Of a stretch of 64,000 nt of DNA, positions 41,122-48,925 are shown piece by piece. Within the stretch, counting starts at the first letter, position 1, and each line of letters starts with the position of its first letter. The DNA lies in assembly GCA_013388855.1 (NCBI GenBank), contig JACAEM010000008.1, forward strand, positions 86,524 through 150,523, written 5' to 3'. The position numbers were made by a program, and so were the translations under genes. The stretch comes from Chloroflexota bacterium (GTDB taxonomy: Bacteria > Chloroflexota > Anaerolineae > Anaerolineales > Villigracilaceae). The notes beneath the pieces were generated by a model, which worked only from the letters and a program-made list of their open reading frames with translations, did no database searches and was not told the origin of the DNA.

Positions 41122-42114
41122 ATGAAACTCAAACGCACCCTTCTTTTCCTCTTCGCATCCCTCCTTCTACTCCTCCTCATCGGTCCTTTCCTCGTCCCCG
41201 TGCCGCCGCTGGAAAACACCGTCCCTGTGGAGGAACTCACCGATCCCGACAGCCGTTTCATCGAAATCAACGGCATTGACGTTCACTACAAACTCTACGG
41301 GCAGGGCGAAACGACCTTCATCCTCCTGCACGGTTTTGGCGCCAGCCTGTTCTCATGGCGCGAAGTGACCGAACCGCTCTCACAATTCGGCAGGGTCATC
41401 GCCTATGACCGTCCCGCCTTTGGTCTCACCGAGCGCCCGCTCACGTGGGAGGGCGAAAGCCCCTACAGTCAGGAGGCGCAGGTCGAACTGGTTATCGGCT
41501 TGATGGACGCGCTCGGCGTCGAGCGGGCGATTCTCGTCGGCAACTCGGCGGGCGGGACGATTGCCATGCTCACCGAGTTGAAATACCCTCAGCGTGTGCA
41601 AAGCCTGATTTTGGTTGACCCCGCTGTCTATGCGGGAGGAGGCGCGCCCGCGTGGATTCGCCCTCTGCTCCGCACACCGCAGATGCGTCATCTCGGTCCG
41701 TTGTTCGCCCGTCAAATCCAAACGCGCGGACCCGAACTCATCGAGCTCGCCTGGCACGACCCATCGAAGATTACGCCCGAAATCCTGAATGGTTACCAAA
41801 AGCCGCTTCGCCTCGCGGACTGGGACAAGGCGCTCTGGGAACTCACCATTGCCAGCCGCGAAAGCGGACTCGCCGAACGCCTCGGCGAATTCGACCTGCC
41901 CATCCTCGTCATCACAGGCGACGACGACCGCATCGTCCCGACCGAGCAATCGCTTCGCCTTGCGGACGAATTGCCCAATGCCCAACTTGCCGTCATACCC
42001 CAATGCGGACACGTCCCACACGAGGAATGTCCCGCCGAGTTCATGCAGGCAGTAGCGGAATTTCTCCAACGTGTGAACGTTCAAACGTTCCAACGTTCCA
42101 ACGCTTCCCAATGA
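41122..42114 (+). CDS. Membrane-anchored alpha/beta hydrolase
   Basis: 330 aa. One N-terminal hydrophobic segment (RTLLFLFASLLLLLLIGPFLV) with no lipobox acts as an anchor. Alpha/beta hydrolase core: oxyanion region LLHGFGASLFSW, nucleophile elbow VGNSAGGTIA, acid GDDDRIVPTEQS and histidine QCGHVPHEECP, so the triad is complete. The C-terminal RVNVQTFQRSNASQ is a translated family-B repeat. The stop overlaps the P450 start (ATGA), coupling the two. Substrate unknown; an ester of a carotenoid or lipid is possible given the island. Confidence 0.87.
   Translation: MKLKRTLLFLFASLLLLLLIGPFLVPVPPLENTVPVEELTDPDSRFIEINGIDVHYKLYGQGETTFILLHGFGASLFSWREVTEPLSQFGRVIAYDRPAFGLTERPLTWEGESPYSQEAQVELVIGLMDALGVERAILVGNSAGGTIAMLTELKYPQRVQSLILVDPAVYAGGGAPAWIRPLLRTPQMRHLGPLFARQIQTRGPELIELAWHDPSKITPEILNGYQKPLRLADWDKALWELTIASRESGLAERLGEFDLPILVITGDDDRIVPTEQSLRLADELPNAQLAVIPQCGHVPHEECPAEFMQAVAEFLQRVNVQTFQRSNASQ
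42075..42106. repeat. Family-B repeat forming the hydrolase C-terminus
   Basis: GAACGTTCAAACGTTCCAAC followed by GTTCCAACGC. It supplies the last coding residues and sits just ahead of the P450 start, where the ribosome site would be expected. Confidence 0.82.
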
Positions 42115-43382
42115 AACCCATCTCCCCCTCCCTCGGACGCGCCGCCCTGCTCGCCCTGCTCAAAGAACGTTCCCCGCTTGGTCCGCTCAAAGTGATGGCG
42201 AAGCATGTCGGGCGTTTCTTTCAAATTCCCCTGCCTGGCTTCCGTCCGTATGTCGTCTTCGGTCCCGAAGCGAACCGCAAGGTCCTCGTCACCGAGCGCG
42301 AGAAAGTTCTGTGGCGCAACACCGATCCCGTCACCGACCTGCTCCGCCGCGGCGTCCTCATCGTGGACGGCGAAGAACACGACCGTTACCGCGCGTTGAT
42401 GGAGCCGCCGCTTCACCCCTCGCGCCTGCCCGCCTACACCGACATGATGATTTGGCAGACCGAGCGCGTCGCCTCCACATGGCGGGACGGCGACATCGTG
42501 GACATGCTCGTCGAGAGCCGCAAGATTGCCCTGCTCATCATCATGCAGGCGCTCTTCAGCAAAGACGTTTGGGACGACCTGCCGCGCATCTGGACGCCCA
42601 TTCTCAAAGCCATCGAATACATCTCGCCTGGCGCGTGGATTTTATGGCGGAAGATTCCGCGCCCTGGCTATAAAAAACATCTGCGGGCGCTCGACGACTA
42701 CCTCTACCAAATCATCGCCTCCCGCCGCGCCTCGATGACCAGTTACCAATTACCAGCTACCAACGATCTCCTCCAACACCTCATCGACGCGGGACTCACC
42801 GACGACCTCATCCGCGACCAGATGCTGACCATGCTCATCGCGGGACACGACACCTCCACTGCGCTTCTTGCCTGGACCTTCGTCCTGCTCGGTGAACACC
42901 CGGACATTCACCAACGCCTGATCGAAGAACTCGACACGCTGGACAAATCCCCCCTGCTCGATCAGGTCATCAAGGAGAGCCTGCGTCTCTATCCGCCCAT
43001 TCACATCGGCAATCGCCGCGTTGCGGAAGAAATGGACTTCGGCGATTGCAAAGCCCCTGCGGGCGAGCGCCTGTTCTACTCCATCTACCTCACCCACCGC
43101 GACCCCGCCATCTGGGAAAACCCCGATTCCTTCTGCCCCGAACGTTTCGCCCACGGACGGAAGACCCCGCCATTTTCTTACGTTCCCTTCGGCGGCGGAC
43201 CGAGGGCGTGCATCGGCGGCGCGTTCGGTCAGGCGGAGGCGCGCGTTGTCCTTTCGTACCTCTTACGCAATTACCAATTTCAATTCACCCATCACCCCAT
43301 TCATCCCCACATGGGCGCCACCCTCGAACCGCGCCCTGGGGTGAGGATGCGAGTGAGCAAGAGAGCAGAGAACAGAGAGTAG
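42111..43382 (+). CDS. Cytochrome P450, possible carotenoid hydroxylase
   Basis: 423 aa haem monooxygenase, soluble bacterial type. I-helix MLIAGHDTSTALLAWTF, K-helix ESLRLYPP, PERF region ENPDSFCPERFAHG and haem loop PFGGGPRACIGGAFGQAEA with the axial Cys. Linked to crt genes as is CYP175A1 (beta-carotene hydroxylase) in Thermus; its own CYP family cannot be assigned without comparison. A family-C repeat (MTSYQLPATN) lies in the loop before the I-helix. The tail KRAENRE is encoded by a low-complexity AGAGAACAGAGAG stretch. Confidence 0.9.
   Translation: MKPISPSLGRAALLALLKERSPLGPLKVMAKHVGRFFQIPLPGFRPYVVFGPEANRKVLVTEREKVLWRNTDPVTDLLRRGVLIVDGEEHDRYRALMEPPLHPSRLPAYTDMMIWQTERVASTWRDGDIVDMLVESRKIALLIIMQALFSKDVWDDLPRIWTPILKAIEYISPGAWILWRKIPRPGYKKHLRALDDYLYQIIASRRASMTSYQLPATNDLLQHLIDAGLTDDLIRDQMLTMLIAGHDTSTALLAWTFVLLGEHPDIHQRLIEELDTLDKSPLLDQVIKESLRLYPPIHIGNRRVAEEMDFGDCKAPAGERLFYSIYLTHRDPAIWENPDSFCPERFAHGRKTPPFSYVPFGGGPRACIGGAFGQAEARVVLSYLLRNYQFQFTHHPIHPHMGATLEPRPGVRMRVSKRAENRE
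42739..42764. repeat. Family-C repeat in frame in the P450 gene
   Basis: CCAGTTACCAATTACCAGC followed by TACCAAC. Translated as SYQLPATN in a surface loop between helices. Confidence 0.7.
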
Positions 43383-43485
43383 TGAATAGTCTACTGCTCG
43401 ATCTGTATCCCGCCACTCCATCATCACCAATTACCATTTGCCCATTACCAAAGACTGCTCTCTACTCTCTAATCATCTAATCTCT
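43383..43485. repeat. Low-complexity gap with family-C units and GAGAGTAG/CTACTCTC inverted pair
   Basis: Between P450 and lycopene cyclase. Holds AGAGAGTAGTGAATAGT, later ACCAATTACCATTTGCCC and ACTGCTCTCTACTCTC. No ribosome site is obvious for the cyclase. Confidence 0.65.
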
Positions 43486-44310
43486 ATGACTTACTTCGGC
43501 TTCCTCCTTCGCTTCCTCGTCCTCCCCATCCTCATCTTCCTCGGCATCCACTACCTGCTCCCTCTACCCGATAAGGAGAGGGCTGGGGTGAGGGTCAACC
43601 CGCGCGCCGTGTGGACCGCGATTGCCGTCCACGTCTTTCTCGCCGTCGCCTACACCACCCCCTGGGACAACTACCTCGTCGCCACGGGCGTCTGGTACTA
43701 CAACCCCGACCTCGTGACGGGCATCGTCCTTGGCTACGTACCGATTGAAGAATATACCTTCTTCGTCCTCGAAACGATTCTTTCGGGTTTGTGGTGGTGG
43801 TTTCTGGCGCGCCGCATCTCCCCTCTCCCACAGGGAGAGGGGCTGGGGGTGAGGGCAACCTTCACCCCCAACAAATTACTTGTGTACGTGTCTACCTGTG
43901 TACTTGTGTTACTTTGGTTGCTCTTCACCGCCCTCTTCTTCTGCGGCGATGTGAAATGGACGTACCTCTCCATCACCCTCTTCTGGGCGCTGCCTGCGAT
44001 TCTCCCGCAACTGCTGTTCGGCGCAGACATCCTCTGGCATCACCGCAAACTGGTGTTTTGGAGCATCCTCATCCCTGGCGCGTACCTCTCGCTGACGGAC
44101 ATCGTCGCCCTGACAGACACCACCTGGAACATTTCCAAAGAACAAACCACGGGCATCCTCTTCTTCGGCATCCTGCCGCTGGAGGAGGTGGTCTTCTTCT
44201 TCATCACCAACGTCCTCATCGTCTTCGGCATGACGCTGCTGCTAGCGAACGAAAGCCAGGAAAGACTTGCAGGGATTAAGAGACGACTTCAGGTCTGGAA
44301 TAAGAAATGA
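43486..44310 (+). CDS. crtYcd: Lycopene cyclase, fused CrtYc-CrtYd type
   Basis: Closes the end rings of lycopene in the membrane. 274 aa with two homologous lycopene-cyclase domains. The first has WYYNPDLVTGIVLGYVPIEEYTFFVLETIL, the second TTGILFFGILPLEEVVFFFITNVLIVFGM; the P-x-E-E motif is present in both. About seven membrane segments. Two stretches are translated family-A repeats: LPDKERAGVRVNPR (first loop) and SPLPQGEGLGVRATF (between domains). The start MTYFGFLL at 43486 matches family N-termini. With crtB, crtI and the P450 it gives a route to cyclic, possibly hydroxylated carotenoids. Confidence 0.9.
   Translation: MTYFGFLLRFLVLPILIFLGIHYLLPLPDKERAGVRVNPRAVWTAIAVHVFLAVAYTTPWDNYLVATGVWYYNPDLVTGIVLGYVPIEEYTFFVLETILSGLWWWFLARRISPLPQGEGLGVRATFTPNKLLVYVSTCVLVLLWLLFTALFFCGDVKWTYLSITLFWALPAILPQLLFGADILWHHRKLVFWSILIPGAYLSLTDIVALTDTTWNISKEQTTGILFFGILPLEEVVFFFITNVLIVFGMTLLLANESQERLAGIKRRLQVWNKK
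43561..43597. repeat. Family-A repeat, partial, in frame in the lycopene cyclase gene
   Basis: CCTCTACCCGATAAGGAGAGG followed by GCTGGGGTGAGGGTC; the left arm is eroded. Encodes LPDKERAGVRV. Confidence 0.8.
43816..43858. repeat. Family-A repeat in frame between the two cyclase domains
   Basis: CCCCTCTCCC-ACA-GGGAGAGGGG, then CTGGGGGTGAGGG. Encodes SPLPQGEGLGVRA in the loop after the first P-x-E-E domain. Confidence 0.9.
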
Positions 44311-44374
44311 GTGCGTCATAAGCAGTGGCGGTTCTCCTCGCAAACTTTAGAAAACGCCCATCACGCCGCCCCGT

Positions 44375-44977
44375 CTAAAACCGATTGAAGAAGCGTTCCA
44401 CCATGTCAATGATGCCCGACTCGGTTCCCATGTAAATCACATCCTGTGGGACGTAACGCATGATGAGGGTCTTGCCTCCCTTGCGGGCATAGACCACATA
44501 CAGCCCCGTCGTTTTGGATGACCAGACATAACTTTCATCCGCCAGACCGTCAATGCCGTTGACGACGATATCGGACGGTTCGTTCGACAGTTCGGACTGA
44601 CGCGTGGACTCCCAAAGCGACACGGCGTTCGGGCTGAAATCCACCTGGATGGAAAAGGTGCTCGTCTGCCCTGCGGCATTGACGTACGACCAGATGCAGG
44701 AGGTACCGCCTGGATAGGAATTCTCCGTCAGGGTGGGCGTGAGATTGATGAGCAGGTTCTCGAGTTCATCGGGCGGGACGATCTGCGAATAGGAGACGAC
44801 CGCATTGGGATCAGTTCCGCTTCCTGAGGGCGCTTCGGCAGGCGATTCAGTCGCTTGGACCGATTGGACGGGTTTCGCCTCCGCAGGCTGGGGCAAAGCG
44901 GAGGCTCCGCAGGCAAGCGTGCTCAAGGTCAGGGCTAGAAGCGCAAGAAGAATCGTGACGCGGAATTTTCCAAACAT
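44375..44977 (-). CDS. Hypothetical lipoprotein
   Basis: 200 aa. Signal MFGKFRVTILLALLALTLSTLAC with lipobox STLAC, then a Pro/Glu/Ser linker and a compact domain (SYPGGTSCIWSYVNAAGQTSTFSIQVDF; IVVNGIDGLADESYVWSSKTTGLYVVYARKGGKTLIMRYV). Repeated beta strands suggest a small extracytoplasmic fold. Family not recognised. It follows the next lipoprotein gene by 15 bp in the same direction. Confidence 0.75.
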   Translation of the reverse strand: MFGKFRVTILLALLALTLSTLACGASALPQPAEAKPVQSVQATESPAEAPSGSGTDPNAVVSYSQIVPPDELENLLINLTPTLTENSYPGGTSCIWSYVNAAGQTSTFSIQVDFSPNAVSLWESTRQSELSNEPSDIVVNGIDGLADESYVWSSKTTGLYVVYARKGGKTLIMRYVPQDVIYMGTESGIIDMVERFFNRF

Positions 44978-44992
44978 GATTCACCTCATTTC

Positions 44993-45742
44993 TTAATCGG
45001 GAATATCGTACATCGTCAATTCGATCGTCGGCGCGCCGTCCATGGCGGCTTTGACGGGACCCACGCCCTCGGCATACCAGTTGAAGCCGTGCATTGCCAC
45101 CTTCTGCCCAAAGACTGTCACATACCCATCCTGTTCGATCTTCAGTGCGTAGAACTCTCCCGCCGGCACGGTGACGTTTTCAAATCCAACCGCCGTGTAG
45201 TTGGTCTCAATAATCGAAGTGCCTGCCTCGGTGGTAACCGTGATGGTCTGCGTCCACTGCTGACCCTGGGCGATGTCATTCGGCAGGGATACGCCGCTGA
45301 CGCTGACCGTGGTAACGGCTGAACTGCCGTATTCGCCCGAATAGGTGGTCTGTGCGCCAGGCACGTTCATGATGGTGATTCCCTCACTGTCGCACTGACC
45401 GTCAATGGTAAACGTGCTGTCCGCGCCTTCCACCGTGATGGTGAACTTGCCAAAGTCATCGGCAGACATGGTATGGATGGCGTTCTCGCCTGTGGAAATG
45501 CTGAACATCCATGTGGCTTCGTCCGCGACGGGGTAGAAGGGATTGTCGCATTCGCTGCTGTCGCCTTCGGGGGTCGGATTGGCGATTGGCATCTGTGTGG
45601 ATTCGAACTCAGTGACCACTCCGACGAACGGATCGGTGGATGTGGGTTTGATGGGAGTCGAGTCGGGCGATGAATTTGCAGGCGCGCCGCAGGCGCTGAG
45701 CAGGAATAAAACGACGGTCAATGAAATGATTTTTTTGAACAT
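44993..45742 (-). CDS. Hypothetical lipoprotein, paralogue of 55993-56730
   Basis: 249 aa. Signal MFKKIISLTVVLFLLSAC (lipobox LSAC), a Ser/Thr/Pro linker, then a beta-rich domain beginning CDNPFYPVADEATWMFSISTG and ending VAMHGFNWYAEGVGPVKAAMDG. The protein at 55993-56730 shares C-x-NP-x-YPV, the TYxAxGFE segment and VAMHGxxWYAxxVG, so both belong to one family, which I cannot name. The VGPVK/GIV ending resembles folds in DUF3108-like outer-surface proteins, but this is only a guess. Confidence 0.75.
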   Translation of the reverse strand: MFKKIISLTVVLFLLSACGAPANSSPDSTPIKPTSTDPFVGVVTEFESTQMPIANPTPEGDSSECDNPFYPVADEATWMFSISTGENAIHTMSADDFGKFTITVEGADSTFTIDGQCDSEGITIMNVPGAQTTYSGEYGSSAVTTVSVSGVSLPNDIAQGQQWTQTITVTTEAGTSIIETNYTAVGFENVTVPAGEFYALKIEQDGYVTVFGQKVAMHGFNWYAEGVGPVKAAMDGAPTIELTMYDIPD

Positions 45743-45804
45743 GCTCTCTCCATTTACTGATTAATCTCTTCCATCACCTTCTGCGAAAAGACAAAGGAGG
45801 CTTT

Positions 45805-46215
45805 TCATACCTTTACATCCACATTGTGATAGGCAACCACCCGCCAGCCAGACTCCGAACGTACCAGCGCCTCCAGCAGGCAGGTGTGCAGTTTGCCGTT
45901 GTCTTGCGGCAAGACGCCCTCGGGCAAACGCTGATAACCGTCCAGGGCGCAGGCGACATCCACCAGCGCAACGTTGGGAAGCGGGAAATGAATCCGTTGA
46001 ATGCTCATCTCCAGCCTGCTGCCCTTGAAGATATTGGCAAACAGAAACTCATGCCGTTCCTTGAAGACATCACGCCCGAAGAAAGTCTTCCCGATGAGGT
46101 TCGTAAATGACATTTGCTCATCGCAGTCCTGCGAATAACCTGCCGCATCGCCGCGATTCCAGGCTTCCTCCTGGCGGTGGATGATCTGCTCGATTTGCTG
46201 TTCGGCGGTACTCAT
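45805..46215 (-). CDS. SnoaL-like / SgcJ-EcaC family protein
   Basis: 136 aa NTF2-like fold. STAEQQIEQIIHRQEEAWNRGDAAGYSQDCDEQMSFTNLIGKTFFGRDVFKERH is the SgcJ/EcaC pattern (AWNxGD, F-x-N-x-x-G-x-x-x-G), and SGWRVVAYHNV closes the fold. Members of this group are small enzymes or ligand-binding proteins. It is divergent from the regulator at 46316 with a 100-bp gap, which must hold both promoters. Confidence 0.85.
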   Translation of the reverse strand: MSTAEQQIEQIIHRQEEAWNRGDAAGYSQDCDEQMSFTNLIGKTFFGRDVFKERHEFLFANIFKGSRLEMSIQRIHFPLPNVALVDVACALDGYQRLPEGVLPQDNGKLHTCLLEALVRSESGWRVVAYHNVDVKV

Positions 46216-46315
46216 GGTTCTCGTCCTTTTCGTGGTTCGCTTTATAATCCTTGCGAAACATATTTCGTTTCACTTTCCATTTGGTCACGCTCACCGTGAC
46301 AAAAACCGCTACAAA

Positions 46316-48637
46316 ATGACCACCATGCCTCCCTCCACCTTCGGCAAATGGGTTCGCACCCGCCGCCGTCAGCTCGACCTCACCCAGTCCGAGCTGGGAA
46401 AACGCGCGGGGTGTTCGGGGGCAGCCATCCGTAAGATCGAAGCGGACGAGCGCAAGCCCTCCCGCCAACTCGCCGAACTACTCGCTCAGGTTCTTCAAAT
46501 CCCCGCATCCGAGCGCGAACTCTTCCTCCAGTTTGCGCGCGGCGTGCTCGTCGAGGAGATTCGCCTCACGCCCAAAACGCACGCACACAATCTCCCCGCC
46601 CTGCTTACCTCCACCGTTGACCGCACGCACGACCTCGCTAACATCACCTCCCTGCTCAAAGACAAAACCGTTCACCTCGTCACGCTCATCGGACCGCCGG
46701 GCATCGGCAAGACGCGCCTCTCGATTCACTGCGGCAATGAACTGTTGGATGACTTCCCCGACGGAGTCTGGTTTGTGGATTTGGCGGACGTGACCCACGC
46801 GGACTTTTTCCTCCCAACCGTCGCCCGCTTCCTGCCGGACCTCAACCTGCCCCCCGCCCCCAGCCTTTTCCAACTCCTCAGCGGACTCCGCGACAAAAGC
46901 CTCCTGCTCATCCTCGACAACTTCGAGCAAATTGTCGAAGGCGCCTCGCTGGACGCGGCGCAAATTCTCAAGGCATGCCCCCAGGTCAAAATGCTGGTCA
47001 CCAGCCGCGTGCCGCTCAACCTGTATGGCGAACACGAATACCCGCTCCCGCCGCTTTCCATTCCGCCGCGCAACGCGGAAAAGACGCAGGATGCGCTCAT
47101 GCGCTTCGAGTCCGTGCAATTGTTTGTCGCGCGCGTTCGCCAGCATCAACCGCACTTCGCGGTCACGCCCGAAAACGCCGAAGCCGTCATCGAAATCTGC
47201 GCCCTGCTCGACGGCATCCCCCTCGCCCTCGAACTTGCCGCCGCCACCCTGCGGCAAATGTCCCTCGAGGAGATGGTTGCCTTGCTTCAACGTCAGGGCT
47301 GGGCAAAACACCTCGCCGCCTCCGCCCGCGACCTGCCGCACCGACAGCGCACACTCGAAAACGTCATTGACTGGAGTTACAACCTGCTCGATGGCGAACA
47401 AAGGAATGTTTTTGCTAAACTTGGCGTCTTCTCAGGCTGGTTCGACGCCGAAGCCGCCTCCGCGGTTTGCGAAACCGAGGTCTCCCCATACCTGAACGCC
47501 CTCGCCGACCATTCCCTGCTCGTGCGTGAATCGGTCAACGGCAAGGCGCACTGGCGCATGTTGGAACTCATCCGCGAGGCGGCATTCTCAAAGTTGACAG
47601 AGGAAGAACGCCAGCGTGCCGAATTTCTTCGCGCCGAACACTTCCTGCGCCGCATCCAGGCGTTGAGACAAGACGCCCCGCGTGAGGCGCAAGAGGCATA
47701 TTTCCTGACGCACTTCAGCAACATCCAAAATGCCGTAACGTGGGCTGTCCGCTCAAACAAGGCGGAATTGAGCGTTCCCCTGGTCTCCCTGCTGACTGAG
47801 TATTGGGAAACGCTGGGCTATTTCAAGGAGGGCTTCAACGTAACCACCCGCCTCCTGCGCTCAAAAGCCGAAATCGAGCCGCGTCAACGCGCCTCTCTGC
47901 TTAACGCAGCCTCCACCCTCGCCTGGCACCAGCACGATTTCGACACCGCTCTGTTGTACGCAAAAGAAGCCGTCGAGCAGGAACATGAACATGGAAAAGA
48001 AAATGAAGACCCCATGTACCGTAACCTGCTGGGTCGAATCTACATCGAACAGGGAAAATTCACCGAGGCGCGCCTTGCATTGGAAGAATGCCTTGCCCTC
48101 CTGTCGAAACGCCCCGGACTGAACCCCGGTCCGCCGCTGGCACAACTGGGCGAGGTCGCTTTGTTCGAGGGCAGACTGGACGAGGCAAAGTCCCTGCTGA
48201 AGAAAGCGTTGACCGTGCTGAAAAAAGAGGATGCCATCTTCCGCGCTATGGCGCACACAGACCTGGCAGAAGTCGCTTTAGCGGAGGGAAATTTTGAAAA
48301 GGCTTGGGAGTATTTGCAGGAGGCGTATCCGTATGCAATCCAGCACGTGCGGCGTTTCATTGTGTTCTTGTGCGCGCTGGCAGGGTGGCTGGCGCTCTCG
48401 AACGGTGGAGAGGATCACAGCAAAGCCGCGCAGTTGTTCGGGGCGATGAACCAACTTGCCGAGCAATGGGGGGTGGTCCTCAACGCTTTTTACCAAACTC
48501 GGAATCAAGAACGCACGCGGCTGGTGCAGAAAAAACTCTCAGCGGAGAAATGGCAGGAGGCGTATGCCTCAGGCTCCGGCTGGGAAAGAAGCGAAGCGCT
48601 CCGTCAGGCAGGGAACATTCTCGCTGTCGTCAGGTAA
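46316..48637 (+). CDS. XRE-type HTH plus NB-ARC-like ATPase plus TPR regulator
   Basis: 773 aa. Residues 8-65 form an HTH_31/XRE domain (VRTRRRQLDLTQSELGKRAGCSGAAIRKIEADERKPS). Residues 100-400 form a STAND ATPase with Walker A LIGPPGIGKTRL (Lys132), Walker B LLLILDNFEQ, VTSRVPL sensor and GIPLALELAAATLRQ. The winged-helix region (IDWSYNLLDGEQRNVFAKLGVFSG) follows, then TPR-like helices to the C-terminus. This is a signal-integrating regulator common in Chloroflexota and Actinobacteria. Start taken at MTTMPPST; the second Met three codons later is also possible. Regulated genes unknown; the divergent SnoaL gene is a candidate. Confidence 0.9.
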   Translation: MTTMPPSTFGKWVRTRRRQLDLTQSELGKRAGCSGAAIRKIEADERKPSRQLAELLAQVLQIPASERELFLQFARGVLVEEIRLTPKTHAHNLPALLTSTVDRTHDLANITSLLKDKTVHLVTLIGPPGIGKTRLSIHCGNELLDDFPDGVWFVDLADVTHADFFLPTVARFLPDLNLPPAPSLFQLLSGLRDKSLLLILDNFEQIVEGASLDAAQILKACPQVKMLVTSRVPLNLYGEHEYPLPPLSIPPRNAEKTQDALMRFESVQLFVARVRQHQPHFAVTPENAEAVIEICALLDGIPLALELAAATLRQMSLEEMVALLQRQGWAKHLAASARDLPHRQRTLENVIDWSYNLLDGEQRNVFAKLGVFSGWFDAEAASAVCETEVSPYLNALADHSLLVRESVNGKAHWRMLELIREAAFSKLTEEERQRAEFLRAEHFLRRIQALRQDAPREAQEAYFLTHFSNIQNAVTWAVRSNKAELSVPLVSLLTEYWETLGYFKEGFNVTTRLLRSKAEIEPRQRASLLNAASTLAWHQHDFDTALLYAKEAVEQEHEHGKENEDPMYRNLLGRIYIEQGKFTEARLALEECLALLSKRPGLNPGPPLAQLGEVALFEGRLDEAKSLLKKALTVLKKEDAIFRAMAHTDLAEVALAEGNFEKAWEYLQEAYPYAIQHVRRFIVFLCALAGWLALSNGGEDHSKAAQLFGAMNQLAEQWGVVLNAFYQTRNQERTRLVQKKLSAEKWQEAYASGSGWERSEALRQAGNILAVVR

Positions 48638-48646
48638 AATCAGGTC

Positions 48647-48925
48647 ATGTCCAGCATCCTCGTCCCTGAGACATACCTCTCGCTGATGGACATCCTCGCG
48701 CTCAAAGAGACCACATGGTCCATCTCCCCCTCTCAGACCACGGGCATACTCTTCTTCGGTATCCTGCCGCTGGAGGAGATGGTGTTCTTCTTCATCACCA
48801 ACGTCCTCATCGTCTTTGGCATGACGCTGCTGCTGGCAGACGAAAGCCAGCAGCGATTCGCAAAGATCAAGAAGCAGGTTCAGGCTTGGAAAGAGAAGCG
48901 GACTCTCCGTCTGCAGGGGAATTGA
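48647..48925 (+). pseudogene. Truncated duplicate of the lycopene cyclase C-terminal domain (crtYd-like)
   Basis: 92 codons. SSILVPETYLSLMDILALKETTWSIS, then TTGILFFGILPLEE and FFFITNVLIVFGMTLLLADESQ, aligns closely with residues about 194-274 of the cyclase at 43486-44310, at both the protein and DNA level (roughly four of five bases by eye). It lacks the first domain and the first half of the second, and its ATG lies inside the aligned block. The 3' end overlaps the convergent MATE gene by 59 bp. It is probably a remnant of a partial duplication. Expression as a CrtYd-like half-subunit cannot be excluded because the frame is intact. Confidence 0.8.

Noticed and set aside
46181..46315. Upstream extension of the HTH-ATPase-TPR regulator with a hydrophobic segment
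   Set aside because: It overlaps the divergent SnoaL-like gene start and the shared promoter region; the HTH domain starts normally from the Met at 46316.
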